NCBI RefSeq assembly: GCF_014529945.1
Contig: NZ_JACVFB010000003.1
Location: 558,001 to 622,000 of the forward strand
Origin: Chitinophaga varians
GTDB taxonomy: Bacteria; Bacteroidota; Bacteroidia; Chitinophagales; Chitinophagaceae
Direction of reading: 5' to 3'
DNA: 64,000 nt
Positions 52,108 to 60,634 of the stretch are shown here, in pieces. A program made the translations under genes and the position numbers. How positions within the stretch are numbered: the stretch's first letter is position 1; each line of letters opens with the position of its first letter. The notes under the pieces were generated by a model that saw nothing but the letters and a program-made list of their open reading frames with translations, had not been told where the DNA came from and ran no database searches.

Positions 52108-52503
52108 CTATTGTTTAGCCGTTGCCAGCACCACTTTCGCGCCTATCTGTTTGGCCACTTCCATCACATTCACCACATCTTCGATCGGCACTGATTTCTC
52201 CGCATTGATCACAATAGTGGGATCTACCTTCTCATTGGCGACAGCCGGGGCCAGCGCTTGTTTGAGGCCTTCAAAAGGCACTTTGGTGGTACCCACGAAG
52301 AACTCATGTTTTTCGTTGATGCTCACCACCACCGTTTGTTTGGCTTTGGTATTGCTCTGGGCCTTCGGCAACATCAGCTTGATGACGTTGGGGTTGGCCA
52401 GTGTGGAAACAATCAGGAAGAACAGCAGCAGAATGAACAGGATGTCATTCAATGCTGAGTTGTGCATTTCCACATGTTTCTTATTTCTCCTGCGTAAATT
52501 CAT
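52108..52503 (-). CDS. ExbD/TolR family biopolymer transport protein
   Basis: A 131-residue protein with the ExbD layout: a short cytoplasmic N-terminus, one transmembrane helix LNDILFILLLFFLIVSTLAN (about residues 18-37) containing the key Asp of the proton path (Asp20), and a periplasmic domain ending VLATAKQ. ExbD works with ExbB to power TonB or a related device. It lies 12 bp behind the ExbB/MotA-like gene and so is its partner. No TonB gene follows; the array at 51670 comes next. Confidence 0.9.
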   Translation of the reverse strand: MNLRRRNKKHVEMHNSALNDILFILLLFFLIVSTLANPNVIKLMLPKAQSNTKAKQTVVVSINEKHEFFVGTTKVPFEGLKQALAPAVANEKVDPTIVINAEKSVPIEDVVNVMEVAKQIGAKVVLATAKQ

Positions 52504-52515
52504 GAGCGGTGGTTT

Positions 52516-53229
52516 TTAGCGGGTAGGTTCCTGCAGGATATCCGTAAATTCCGCTGCAGAGGCTTCCATCTTGTTAACAACCTTGTCTATCTGTGCATTC
52601 AGGAAACTGTAACCGATAAAGGCCACAATACCGATAATCAGACCCGTGGCGGATGTGATCATCTTCACATAGATACCACCCGCAATGGTACCCAGCGTAA
52701 TATCTGATGTGATGGAGATATTAAAGAAGGTCTGGATCATACCTGCAATAGTACCCAGAAACCCGAACATCGGCGCAATACCTGCGATGATAGAAAGGAT
52801 CACCAGATTTTTCTCCATGCGGTAGATCTCCAGTTTGCCCACATTTTCCATTGACTTCTCGATGGACTCGATTGGCTTACCAATACGCTGAAGACCTTTG
52901 TCGATCATCCGCGCAATAGGCCCCTGCGTGTTTTTAGCCAGGGAACGGGCACCCATGATATTACCAGTGGTGATCTGATCACGGATCATTGGCATAAAGT
53001 TATCTTCCAGACGACCGGCCTTTGCAATGGTCAGATATCTTTCTACAAACACAAATACAGCAATGATGGAGAGGATACCCAGTGGGATCATGAGTACGCC
53101 CCCTTTCATGAGCATGTCTATCAGATGTATCTGTTGTGGTGGTGCTGCAGCTGCATTGGCGGCCTGTGCTAAAGAATCGGCCTTCGTAAGCAATGTATCC
53201 TGCAATAATGTGATGAGCCCTAGTATCAT
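52516..53229 (-). CDS. MotA/TolQ/ExbB proton channel family protein
   Basis: A 237-residue inner membrane protein with three transmembrane segments: GGVLMIPLGILSIIAVFVFV near residue 48, a second around residues 140-165 (LVILSIIAGIAPMFGFLGTI) and the last around residues 180-210 (ITSATGLIIGIVAFIGYSFL). The Pro-rich and Thr-lined second and third helices are the conserved ExbB/TolQ core. With the downstream ExbD-like protein it forms a proton-driven motor that energises TonB-dependent outer membrane transport, such as the SusC system at the window start, or a Tol-like function. Confidence 0.92.
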   Translation of the reverse strand: MILGLITLLQDTLLTKADSLAQAANAAAAPPQQIHLIDMLMKGGVLMIPLGILSIIAVFVFVERYLTIAKAGRLEDNFMPMIRDQITTGNIMGARSLAKNTQGPIARMIDKGLQRIGKPIESIEKSMENVGKLEIYRMEKNLVILSIIAGIAPMFGFLGTIAGMIQTFFNISITSDITLGTIAGGIYVKMITSATGLIIGIVAFIGYSFLNAQIDKVVNKMEASAAEFTDILQEPTR

Positions 53230-53267
53230 GTGGATTTTCTTCTATTAACGGTTAAAATAGTAAAATA

Positions 53268-53389
53268 ATTACGAATTATGGATGACGAATGATGAATGGA
53301 GGACTTTTTATCGAGAGATTAATCAGTATATGCTCTATAAGGAGGCCCTCCATTCGTAATTCGTAATTCTTAATTCGTAATTTGTAACT
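53268..53389. repeat. Intergenic palindrome, ATTACGAA-type arms (class B)
   Basis: AATTACGAATTATGGATGAC with GAATG is answered by GGCCCTCCATTCGTAATTCG and TAATTC copies. The core GAATGGAGGACTTTTTATCG and its mirror pair imperfectly. It lies between exbB and pepT, both on the minus strand. Confidence 0.8.
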
Positions 53390-53391
53390 GA

Positions 53392-54639
53392 TCAGGCCTT
53401 TTCCTCCCAAACTTGTGCCAGATATACAATTGTCTGCACCGCTTTCTGCATATCCTGGATGCTGACGTATTCCTGTTTGCTGTGGAGGGCCATTTCACCG
53501 GTAAAAATATTGGGGCACGGCAATCCCATGAACGACAGGCGGGAACCGTCGGTACCGCCACGGATGCTCATTTTCAGCGGCTGCACGCCTGCACGGCGGA
53601 TCGCTTCCGCGGCATGGGCTGTTACCTCCGGATGCAGGTCCAGCACCTCTTTCATATTACGATATTGTTCGGTGACTTTCAGTCTGGCGCGGGCATCAGG
53701 ATAACGCTCCAGCACTTTCTCCATCTGGCGACGCAGGAAAGCCTCGTGTGATTCCAGATTAGAGGTCACGAAGTCACGGATAATAAAGTCGATCTCTGTT
53801 TTTTCCACGGTGCCGCTTATACGTACCGGATGGATAAATCCGTCCCTGTCGTCTGTTGTTTCAGGAGAAAGGCTGTCTTTCGGCAACGCATCTACGATCT
53901 CGCTGGCAATCTTAATAGCGCTCACCAGTTTATCTTTCGCGGAACCAGGATGGGCGCTCACGCCATATACCGTGATACGGGCGCCATCAGCGGAAAAATT
54001 CTCATCTTCCAGGGATCCCAGTTCACCGCCATCCATGGTATAGCCAAACTGAGCGGCGAGTTTTTTCATGTCTACCTTTTCCACACCGCGGCCCACTTCT
54101 TCATCGGGCGTAAACAGGATACGGATAGCACCATGTTTTATTTCCGGATGTGTCATCAGGAAATGAGCAGCGTCCATAATTTCCGCCACACCGGCTTTAT
54201 CATCTGCACCCAGTAAAGTAGTACCACTGGCAGTGATGATATCGTCTCCTTTTTTGGAAGCCAGATAAGGATGTTCACGCGGACTGATCACCACGCTGCT
54301 ATCATCGGGCAATACGATATCTCCGCCATCATAACTACGATGTACAATCGGTTTTACCCCTGTGCCGCTACAGTCAGAAGAAGTGTCCACATGGGAACAG
54401 AAACAGATCACCGGCACCTGCTTGTCGGTATTGGCCGGAATAGTGGCATATACGTAACCATGTTCATCCAGTTCCGCATCTGTGATGCCCATCTCGTGTA
54501 ATTCCTTTACCAGTAAGCGGGACAGGTCTTTCTGCTTTTCAGTGGTCGGAAAGCTGGTGCTCTGCGGATCGGATTGTGTATCTATCTGCGCGTAACGAAT
54601 AAAACGCGTATCAACAGTGTATGAATAATTTGTAAACAT
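53392..54639 (-). CDS. pepT: Peptidase T (aminotripeptidase)
   Basis: A 415-residue M20-family zinc peptidase that removes the N-terminal residue from tripeptides in the cytoplasm. Metal ligands are visible in VICFCSHVDTSSD (His and Asp) and in TTLLGADDKAG; the later FTPDEEVGRG block carries the catalytic Glu-Glu pair and SIRGGTDGSRLSFMGLPCPN closes the active site. The start MFTNYSYTVDTRFIRY at 54639 matches the usual PepT opening; the longer frame adds ten residues without similarity. It stands alone. Confidence 0.95.
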   Translation of the reverse strand: MFTNYSYTVDTRFIRYAQIDTQSDPQSTSFPTTEKQKDLSRLLVKELHEMGITDAELDEHGYVYATIPANTDKQVPVICFCSHVDTSSDCSGTGVKPIVHRSYDGGDIVLPDDSSVVISPREHPYLASKKGDDIITASGTTLLGADDKAGVAEIMDAAHFLMTHPEIKHGAIRILFTPDEEVGRGVEKVDMKKLAAQFGYTMDGGELGSLEDENFSADGARITVYGVSAHPGSAKDKLVSAIKIASEIVDALPKDSLSPETTDDRDGFIHPVRISGTVEKTEIDFIIRDFVTSNLESHEAFLRRQMEKVLERYPDARARLKVTEQYRNMKEVLDLHPEVTAHAAEAIRRAGVQPLKMSIRGGTDGSRLSFMGLPCPNIFTGEMALHSKQEYVSIQDMQKAVQTIVYLAQVWEEKA

Positions 54640-54676
54640 ATTGCAAACGTAAGGAAAAAACCGGTGCACCCTTTTG

Positions 54677-54733
54677 CCGTAAAATATTCTGTTTTACCAT
54701 CTCTCACAATAGCCCTTTCCGTAAAATATTCTG
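54677..54733. repeat. 15-bp direct repeat upstream of metE
   Basis: CCGTAAAATATTCTG occurs twice, at 54677-54691 and 54719-54733, 42 bp (about four helical turns) apart. It lies between divergent pepT and metE, about 70-125 bp before the predicted metE promoter. It could be a regulator site. Confidence 0.6.
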
Positions 54734-54802
54734 GTAAAATAGAAAATTTTAATACAAAACACCAATTTTTAAATAGATAACAAAACAAACGTACAATAAT
54801 AA

Positions 54803-54810
54803 TAGGTTTG
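54803..54810 (+). promoter_or_regulatory. Promoter -7 element of metE
   Basis: TAGGTTTG matches TAnnTTTG. Transcription would start near 54817, so the upstream in-frame TTG at 54808 cannot be the start codon and the ATG at 54835 is preferred. No SAM or cobalamin riboswitch is recognisable in the short leader. Confidence 0.45.
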
Positions 54811-54834
54811 CCGGGAATAAAAACCATCCTGTAT

Positions 54835-57123
54835 ATGATTACCAATATTCCAGGCTACCCCAGAATAGGCAGCCAGCGAGAACTGAAGAAAGCCTGTGAA
54901 AACTACTGGGCAGGTAAAATTTCTCTCGAGAAACTGGAACTAACGGCCAGGCTTCTACGAAAAGAACACTGGGAAACCCTTCATCAGTCGGGCATAGACC
55001 TGATACCCTCCAACGATTTTTCTTTTTATGATCAGATGCTCGACATGAGCATAGCGCTGGGAGTAATACCCGAGCGTTTCCAGGAGCTGCGCCGCTCTTT
55101 CGCCAACCCCAACTGTCTTGAGCTGTACTTCGCCATGGCAAGGGGTTATCAGAAAAATGGCTTCGATCTTACGGCGGTGGAAATGACCAAGTGGTTTGAC
55201 ACCAACTATCACTATCTGGTACCTGAATTTGATGCCAGTCAGACTTACAGCCTGCAATCACGCAAGGCTGTCCACGAATTCACCGAAGCATTGCACCAGG
55301 GCATCCGCACCAAACCGGTACTGATAGGGCCTGTTACTTTCCTTCTCTGTGGTAAAATAAAAACAGCGGGCGTTGCCCGTACAGCGTTATTGCAACAGTT
55401 GCTGCCCGCCTATCTGGAGCTGCTGGCCGCCCTCCGCGATGCCGGCGCCGACTGGATACAGTTGGACGAGCCCTGTCTGGTTACTGATCTGGAACCAGCA
55501 GATAAAATACTGTATCAACTGGCGTACACCGCTATCCGTGACGCGTTTCCTGACCTGAAGCTGTTGCTCACCACCTATTTCGGCGCGCTGGAAGACAATA
55601 CAGATCTGGCATTGCAGCTGCCGGTCGATGCGTTGCATATCGATCTGGTTCGTGCACCGGAGCAGCTGGATGCCGTGCTGAATGCCTTGCCCGAAAACAG
55701 ACAGCTATCCCTGGGAGTAGTGGATGGCCGCAATATCTGGAAAAACGATTACGCCGCGTCGCTGTCGCTGATCAATCGTGCTATACAGGCTATTGGCCGG
55801 GACCGCGTGATGCTGGCCACTTCCTGCTCATTGCTGCATGTGCCTTACAACCTTGATGATGAAACTAACTTAAACACAGCTATCAAGCAGTGGATGGCTT
55901 TTGCACGGCAGAAGGTGGAAGAAGTCATCTCCCTGAAACAAATTGCTGCCGGAGACCCCGCGCTGCTGGCTGCCAACCAACAGGTAATGGAACAGCGTAA
56001 AACGGCGCCCGGCATTCATATCCCCGCTGTAAAAGCGCGCCTGGAAAGCGTTACGGCTAACGACTTTGCCCGTGAACATAGTTTTGCCGAACGCCAGCCG
56101 CTGCAACAGGCTAAACTGCAACTGCCGCTGTTGCCCACTACCACTATTGGTTCGTTCCCGCAAACGGTAGAAATACGGCAACTGCGCTCCAATCTCAAAA
56201 AGGGACACATCACAGCAGAACAATACGATCAGGACATCAGCGCCGCCATCCGTGAGGCTATCTCCCGGCAGGAATCACTCGGCCTCGATGTACTGGTGCA
56301 TGGCGAGTTTGAGCGCAATGACATGGTAGAATATTTCGGAGAACAACTGGAAGGTTTTGCTTTCACGCAAAACGGCTGGGTACAGAGTTACGGTTCCCGC
56401 TGTGTGAAGCCACCTGTTATTTACGGCGACGTATGGCGCCCGCAGCCGATGACGGTGGCCTGGAGCCAGTTTGCACAGTCGCTCACCAGCAAACCTGTTA
56501 AAGGAATGCTCACCGGTCCGGTCACCATCTTACAATGGTCTTTTGTCAGGAACGACCAACCACGTATGGACACTGCCTTCCAGATAGCACTGGCGATACG
56601 GGACGAAGTAAAAGACCTGGAAGATGCCGGTATTACGGTTATTCAGGTAGATGAACCGGCACTCCGCGAAGGGCTGCCCCTGCGTAAAAGCCGCCAGGAC
56701 GCATACCTCCGGCAGGCCGTCGACGCCTTCCGACTGTCGGTAGCACCTGTGCAGGACACCACGCAGATACATACGCATATGTGTTATGCCGAATTCAATG
56801 ACATCATTGCACACATTGCTGCCATGGATGCGGACGTGATCACCATTGAAACCTCGCGTTCCCAGATGGAATTGTTGGAAGCCTTTGCCCGCTTCAGTTA
56901 TCCGAATGAGACAGGCCCGGGTGTATACGATATCCACTCTCCCCGCGTGCCGGGCGTAGCAGAGATGGGCAAACTGCTGCACAGAGCAGCTACATTGCTG
57001 CCGGTACGCAATCTCTGGGTAAACCCCGACTGTGGCCTTAAAACAAGGAAATGGCCGGAAACGGAAATGTCGCTGCGCAATATGGTACAGGCAGCCCGTG
57101 AAGTACGGAAGCAGCTGGCGTGA
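54835..57123 (+). CDS. metE: Cobalamin-independent methionine synthase
   Basis: MetE transfers a methyl group from 5-methyltetrahydropteroyltri-glutamate to homocysteine in the last step of methionine synthesis. The 762-residue product (from ATG 54835) has the usual two halves. The N-terminal half opens with NIPGYPRIGSQRELKKACEN. The catalytic C-terminal half starts near LLPTTTIGSFPQTVEIRQLR and has the zinc ligands in QIHTHMCYAEF (His and Cys) and NPDCGLKTRKWPE (Cys). It has its own promoter and a direct repeat upstream. The CWC gene follows after 33 bp. Confidence 0.96.
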   Translation: MITNIPGYPRIGSQRELKKACENYWAGKISLEKLELTARLLRKEHWETLHQSGIDLIPSNDFSFYDQMLDMSIALGVIPERFQELRRSFANPNCLELYFAMARGYQKNGFDLTAVEMTKWFDTNYHYLVPEFDASQTYSLQSRKAVHEFTEALHQGIRTKPVLIGPVTFLLCGKIKTAGVARTALLQQLLPAYLELLAALRDAGADWIQLDEPCLVTDLEPADKILYQLAYTAIRDAFPDLKLLLTTYFGALEDNTDLALQLPVDALHIDLVRAPEQLDAVLNALPENRQLSLGVVDGRNIWKNDYAASLSLINRAIQAIGRDRVMLATSCSLLHVPYNLDDETNLNTAIKQWMAFARQKVEEVISLKQIAAGDPALLAANQQVMEQRKTAPGIHIPAVKARLESVTANDFAREHSFAERQPLQQAKLQLPLLPTTTIGSFPQTVEIRQLRSNLKKGHITAEQYDQDISAAIREAISRQESLGLDVLVHGEFERNDMVEYFGEQLEGFAFTQNGWVQSYGSRCVKPPVIYGDVWRPQPMTVAWSQFAQSLTSKPVKGMLTGPVTILQWSFVRNDQPRMDTAFQIALAIRDEVKDLEDAGITVIQVDEPALREGLPLRKSRQDAYLRQAVDAFRLSVAPVQDTTQIHTHMCYAEFNDIIAHIAAMDADVITIETSRSQMELLEAFARFSYPNETGPGVYDIHSPRVPGVAEMGKLLHRAATLLPVRNLWVNPDCGLKTRKWPETEMSLRNMVQAAREVRKQLA

Positions 57124-57156
57124 TTCCATTACTGCAGCATTTCGTACATTTGGTAC

Positions 57157-57366
57157 ATGCTGAAACATGAAATCGTCTCCTGCCCCCGCTGCAACCGGAC
57201 TTTTGAATGCCGGGTCAACAGTATTCATCGCTGTCAGTGCAGCGGGGTGCCACTCACCCTGGAAGAACGTTTCAGAATAAGCGAAAAATATCAGGGCTGC
57301 CTCTGTGAAAATTGTTTACAAGAACTGAAAGCTGTATTGGAAAAACAGCCCGACGCTCCGCTATAA
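57157..57366 (+). CDS. Cysteine-rich CWC family protein
   Basis: A 69-residue cytoplasmic protein with eight Cys residues in a zinc-ribbon-like arrangement: CPRCNRTFEC, then CQCSG, and CLCENC near the end. This fits the cysteine-rich CWC family (PF14375), whose function is unknown; metal binding is expected. It is 33 bp behind metE and 8 bp before the thioesterase gene, so all three may share a transcript, though no common role is evident. Confidence 0.85.
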   Translation: MLKHEIVSCPRCNRTFECRVNSIHRCQCSGVPLTLEERFRISEKYQGCLCENCLQELKAVLEKQPDAPL

Positions 57367-57374
57367 CTCAAACC

Positions 57375-57767
57375 ATGGCATACGAAGAACAGATCGAGAA
57401 ATCCGTTACCCGAATTTTCAAAGCGGTATTTCCTAACACGGTAAACCATTACGACACGCTTTTCGGCGGCACCGCCATGCATCTGATGGACGAAGTGGCC
57501 TTTATCACCGCTACCCGTTTCACGAAAATGCGCACCGTTACCGTATCATCAGACAGAATCGATTTCAAAAAACCTATCCCGCACGGTACCATCATTGAAT
57601 TGGTAGGCACCGTCATTCATGTGGGTAACACCAGCCTGAAAGTAAGAGTGGATATCTATGTGGAGCAGATGTATCTCGATCACCGGGAACATGCGATCAG
57701 CGGTATTTTCACCTTTGTGGCGATAGATGAAAATAAAAAGCCGATACCTATAAAAGTACCGGCTTAA
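57375..57767 (+). CDS. Hotdog-fold acyl-CoA thioesterase
   Basis: A 130-residue protein of the YciA/BACH type. It has the substrate loop FPNTVNHYDTLFGGTAMHLM with the catalytic Asp next to the long hotdog helix (DEVAFITATRF), then the strands SDRIDFKKPIPHGTIIEL and NTSLKVRVDIYVEQ. It hydrolyses acyl-CoA esters in the cytoplasm. The start at 57375 (MAYEEQIEKSVTRIF) is the family start; the longer frame overlaps the CWC gene. The last residues lie at the edge of a palindrome that follows. Confidence 0.92.
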   Translation: MAYEEQIEKSVTRIFKAVFPNTVNHYDTLFGGTAMHLMDEVAFITATRFTKMRTVTVSSDRIDFKKPIPHGTIIELVGTVIHVGNTSLKVRVDIYVEQMYLDHREHAISGIFTFVAIDENKKPIPIKVPA

Positions 57768-57774
57768 AAATTTA

Positions 57775-57832
57775 TCCATTTGGTCATTTTAATATTTAAA
57801 TATTAAAATGACCAAATAACCCAATATCTTAA
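57775..57832. repeat. Palindrome with a 40-bp perfect core (class C, compact)
   Basis: 57778-57817 is a perfect palindrome of 20 + 20 bases with no loop (ATTTGGTCATTTTAATATTT and its mirror), followed by a CCCAATATC tail. It fills the spacer between the convergent thioesterase and FKBP genes. Confidence 0.9.
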
Positions 57833-58257
57833 ACGATTTCCACCAGTTCCAGATCGAACACCAGATCCTGACCAGCCAGCGGGTGGTTAGCATCCAGGGT
57901 GATGAACTCAGAACCAACAGCAGCTACTCTCACCTGGAATACATGGCCTTCAGGATTGCTCATCTGCAGTTCCATGCCCACTTCTGGGTTCAAATCAGGA
58001 GGAATATTTGCTTTAGGGAATTCCATGATCATTTCATCATTCTTTGGACCATATGCCTGATCAACAGGGATATGGATTGTCTTCTTATCGCCCGGCTTCA
58101 TATCCAGTACGCCGTTCTCAAAGCCTTTGATCACCATGTGTGCGCCTACTTTGAACTCCAGCGGTGCTCTGCCCTCTGAGGAATCAAACATGGTCCCATC
58201 AGTTAAACGGCCCTGGTAGTGCACTTTCACAGTATCCCCGTTTTTAACAGCTTGCAT
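57829..58257 (-). CDS. FKBP-type peptidyl-prolyl isomerase, SlyD-like
   Basis: A 142-residue cytoplasmic isomerase. The FKBP part surrounds an insert-in-flap domain, as in SlyD: DTVKVHYQGRLTDGTMFDSS at the start, PLEFKVGAHMVIKGFENGVL, the IF domain from about residue 68 to 125 (YGPKNDEMIMEFPKANIPPD), and then NHPLAGQDLVFDLELVEIV. The His-rich metal-binding tail of E. coli SlyD is absent. It helps proteins fold by turning Pro peptide bonds, and the IF domain adds chaperone activity. Confidence 0.93.
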   Translation of the reverse strand: MQAVKNGDTVKVHYQGRLTDGTMFDSSEGRAPLEFKVGAHMVIKGFENGVLDMKPGDKKTIHIPVDQAYGPKNDEMIMEFPKANIPPDLNPEVGMELQMSNPEGHVFQVRVAAVGSEFITLDANHPLAGQDLVFDLELVEIV

Positions 58258-58358
58258 AAATTAGTTGTTTAAGTGAATAATAGCCGCAAGATACTAAAAC
58301 AGACTATATCTCCTCATTTTTTCTCACTGCCATACCGGTTTTGCCGTATCTTACCACT

Positions 58359-59531
58359 ATGAACCGTCTATTAATCATCTGCACGCTTTTATGCAGCCTG
58401 TTCACCTCCGCACAGGCACAGTATGCCTCCCATGTGATACCGGGAGCAGCACAAACCAGCCAGTACCTTCCACAGCTGAAAAACAAGCGGGTGGCCCTGT
58501 TGGTAAATCAAACCGCCACTATTGGCGACACTCATCTGGTAGATACCCTGCTGAAATTGCAGGTACATATCACGAAAATCTTTAGCCCGGAACACGGCTT
58601 CCGCGGCCAGGCCGATGCCGGTGAGAAAGTAGGGAACAGCACCGATAAAAATACAGGACTGCCTGTAGTATCGTTGTATGGCCAACACCGCAAAGCCACT
58701 GCAGCAGACCTTCAGGACGTTGACGTGCTCATCTTCGATGTACAGGATGTGGGCGCTCGCTTCTATACCTACATCTCCTCCCTGCAGGAGCTGATGGAGT
58801 CTGCCGCAGAAAACAATAAACCTGTTATTGTGCTTGACAGGCCCAATCCCAATGGCGACTATGTAGACGGGCCCATACTGGACACCGCCTTCCGCTCTTT
58901 TGTAGGCATGCAGCCCATCCCCATTGTACACGGCATGACCGTAGGTGAATACGCGCAAATGCTCAATGGCGAAGGCTGGCTCAGCAAAGGCGTCAAAGCC
59001 CGGTTGACCGTTATCCCCTGCGAAAACTACACCCACCACACCTATTACCGCCTGCCTGTTGCCCCGTCTCCCAATCTGCCCGATATGGCAGCTGTGAATC
59101 TTTACACCTCGCTTTGTTTCTTTGAAGGTACGCCCATCAGCCTGGGACGCGGTACCGACAAGCCTTTTCAGCTGTTTGGCTCACCGCTGTTTCCGAAGAA
59201 AGGATTTTCCTTTACGCCCCGCAGCGTGGCCGGCGCTAAAAATCCACCGCTGAAAGACCAGCTGTGTTATGGATTTGACCTCAGCAAAGCACCGGAAGCC
59301 ACACCAGCGAAAGGCCGTAAAATAGCGCTGAAATGGCTGTTACAGGCGTATGCCCTGTATCCGCAGAAAGATAAATTTTTCAATGCCTTCTTTAATAAAC
59401 TGGCGGGCAATGCACAATTACAGCAGCAGATCAAAAGCGGTGTATCAGAAGCGGATATCCGCAAGAGCTGGGAACCCGGGCTGCGGCAGTTTAAAGCCAT
59501 CCGCGCAAAATACCTGCTGTACGAGGAATAA
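58359..59531 (+). CDS. DUF1343 family exo-beta-N-acetylmuramidase (NamZ-like)
   Basis: A 390-residue secreted protein (signal MNRLLIICTLLCSLFTSAQA, start chosen at 58359 because it begins a clean signal peptide). The DUF1343 domain shows KRVALLVNQTATIGDTHLVD, then IFSPEHGFRGQADAGEKV and the core DVLIFDVQDVGARFYTYIS. Later come RPNPNGDYVDGPILD and LSLGRGTDKPFQLFG-like text (PISLGRGTDKPFQLFG). Characterised members release N-acetylmuramic acid from the non-reducing end of peptidoglycan fragments, so this one probably takes part in cell-wall recycling or feeding on other bacteria. Confidence 0.9.
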   Translation: MNRLLIICTLLCSLFTSAQAQYASHVIPGAAQTSQYLPQLKNKRVALLVNQTATIGDTHLVDTLLKLQVHITKIFSPEHGFRGQADAGEKVGNSTDKNTGLPVVSLYGQHRKATAADLQDVDVLIFDVQDVGARFYTYISSLQELMESAAENNKPVIVLDRPNPNGDYVDGPILDTAFRSFVGMQPIPIVHGMTVGEYAQMLNGEGWLSKGVKARLTVIPCENYTHHTYYRLPVAPSPNLPDMAAVNLYTSLCFFEGTPISLGRGTDKPFQLFGSPLFPKKGFSFTPRSVAGAKNPPLKDQLCYGFDLSKAPEATPAKGRKIALKWLLQAYALYPQKDKFFNAFFNKLAGNAQLQQQIKSGVSEADIRKSWEPGLRQFKAIRAKYLLYEE

Positions 59532-59551
59532 TTCATTTACTTTTGCGTCAT

Positions 59552-60478
59552 ATGGACAAACAGCTTCGCATCGTTTTTATGGGGACGCCTGATTTTGCAG
59601 TAGCATCCCTCGATATACTGGTAGAGAACGGATTTAATATCGTTGGCGTGATCACGGCGCCCGACAAGCCTGCCGGCAGAGGCCTGCAGTTACAGGAGAG
59701 TGCCGTTAAAAAATATGCTGTCAGCAAAGGTTTACCGGTATTACAGCCGGAGAAGCTGAAAAACCCTGCATTCATTGCACAGCTGACCGCCCTGCAGGCA
59801 GACCTACAGGTGGTGGTAGCCTTCCGCATGCTGCCGGAAATTGTCTGGAATATGCCTCCCGAAGGCACCATCAACGTACATGCTTCGCTGTTACCCAACT
59901 ACCGCGGAGCTGCGCCGATCAACTGGGCGATCATCAACGGAGAAAAAGAGTCCGGTGTGACCACCTTCAAACTGCAACATGAAATTGATACCGGCGATAT
60001 TTTGCTCGCAGATAAAGTAGTGATCCGTGATGATGAAACAGCGGGTGAGCTTCACGATGAGCTGATGCATACCGGCGCGCGCCTGCTGTTGAAAACAGTA
60101 CAGTCCATCGCTGCCGGCACCGCACAGGAAACGCCACAGGCTAATATTGCCGCCGCGGACATCAAACACGCACCCAAGATCTTCAAGGAAACCTGTCAGA
60201 TCAACTGGCAGGACCCACTGGATAAAATATACAATCTCGTGAGAGGGCTCAGCCCCTATCCTGCCGCCTGGACTACGCTTCAGGATAAAAATATCAAGAT
60301 ATACAAAGCACATAAAGAACAGGGCAAGCCGTCCATCGCTCCCGGTGAATTCGATACAGACCAGAAAACGTATGTGCGGATCGCAGCAACGGATGGTTAC
60401 CTTTATCTGGATGAAGTACAGCTGGAAGGCAAGAAACGCATGGATATCGCCGCTTTTCTGCGGGGCTATCGATTCTAG
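59552..60478 (+). CDS. fmt: Methionyl-tRNA formyltransferase
   Basis: Fmt puts a formyl group on initiator Met-tRNA using 10-formyltetrahydrofolate. The 308-residue product starts DKQLRIVFMGTPDFAVASLD. It has the GITAPDKPAGRG-like loop (VITAPDKPAGRGLQLQESAV) and the catalytic block GTINVHASLLPNYRGAAPIN with His in VHASLLP, followed by ATTFKLQHEIDTGDILL-like text (VTTFKLQHEIDTGDILLADK). The C-terminal tRNA-binding domain covers the last 100 residues. The TAG stop is immediately followed by a class A palindrome. Confidence 0.96.
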   Translation: MDKQLRIVFMGTPDFAVASLDILVENGFNIVGVITAPDKPAGRGLQLQESAVKKYAVSKGLPVLQPEKLKNPAFIAQLTALQADLQVVVAFRMLPEIVWNMPPEGTINVHASLLPNYRGAAPINWAIINGEKESGVTTFKLQHEIDTGDILLADKVVIRDDETAGELHDELMHTGARLLLKTVQSIAAGTAQETPQANIAAADIKHAPKIFKETCQINWQDPLDKIYNLVRGLSPYPAAWTTLQDKNIKIYKAHKEQGKPSIAPGEFDTDQKTYVRIAATDGYLYLDEVQLEGKKRMDIAAFLRGYRF

Positions 60479-60634
60479 TCACGCAAAGACGCAAAGCAGC
60501 AAAGAGCGCAAAGGTTATATAAGCGAACAAAGAAACAAAGGAGCGAAGATCATGGTGATCTTCGCTCCTTTGTTTTCATATTTAAAACTTAAAATAATCT
60601 TTGCGCTCTTTGCTGCTTAGCGCCTTTGCGAGAA
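60479..60634. repeat. Intergenic palindrome, GCAAAG-type arms (class A), full copy
   Basis: CACGCAAAGACGCAAAGCAG with CAAAGAGCGCAAAGG opens the element. The core AAACAAAGGAGCGAAGATCA is followed by its mirror TGATCTTCGCTCCTTTGTTT, and the right arm is CTTTGCGCTCTTTGCTGCTT with AGCGCCTTTGCG. It reaches from the fmt stop to the stop of the convergent LysM protein gene. Confidence 0.9.

Noticed and set aside
54640..54834. SAM or cobalamin riboswitch before metE
   Set aside because: The leader after the predicted transcription start is under 20 bases and shows none of the conserved cores; only the direct repeat is notable.
60345..60620. Small protein behind fmt
   Set aside because: Part overlaps fmt in another frame and the rest is class A repeat translation, nearly the same text as upstream of the rRNA methyltransferase.
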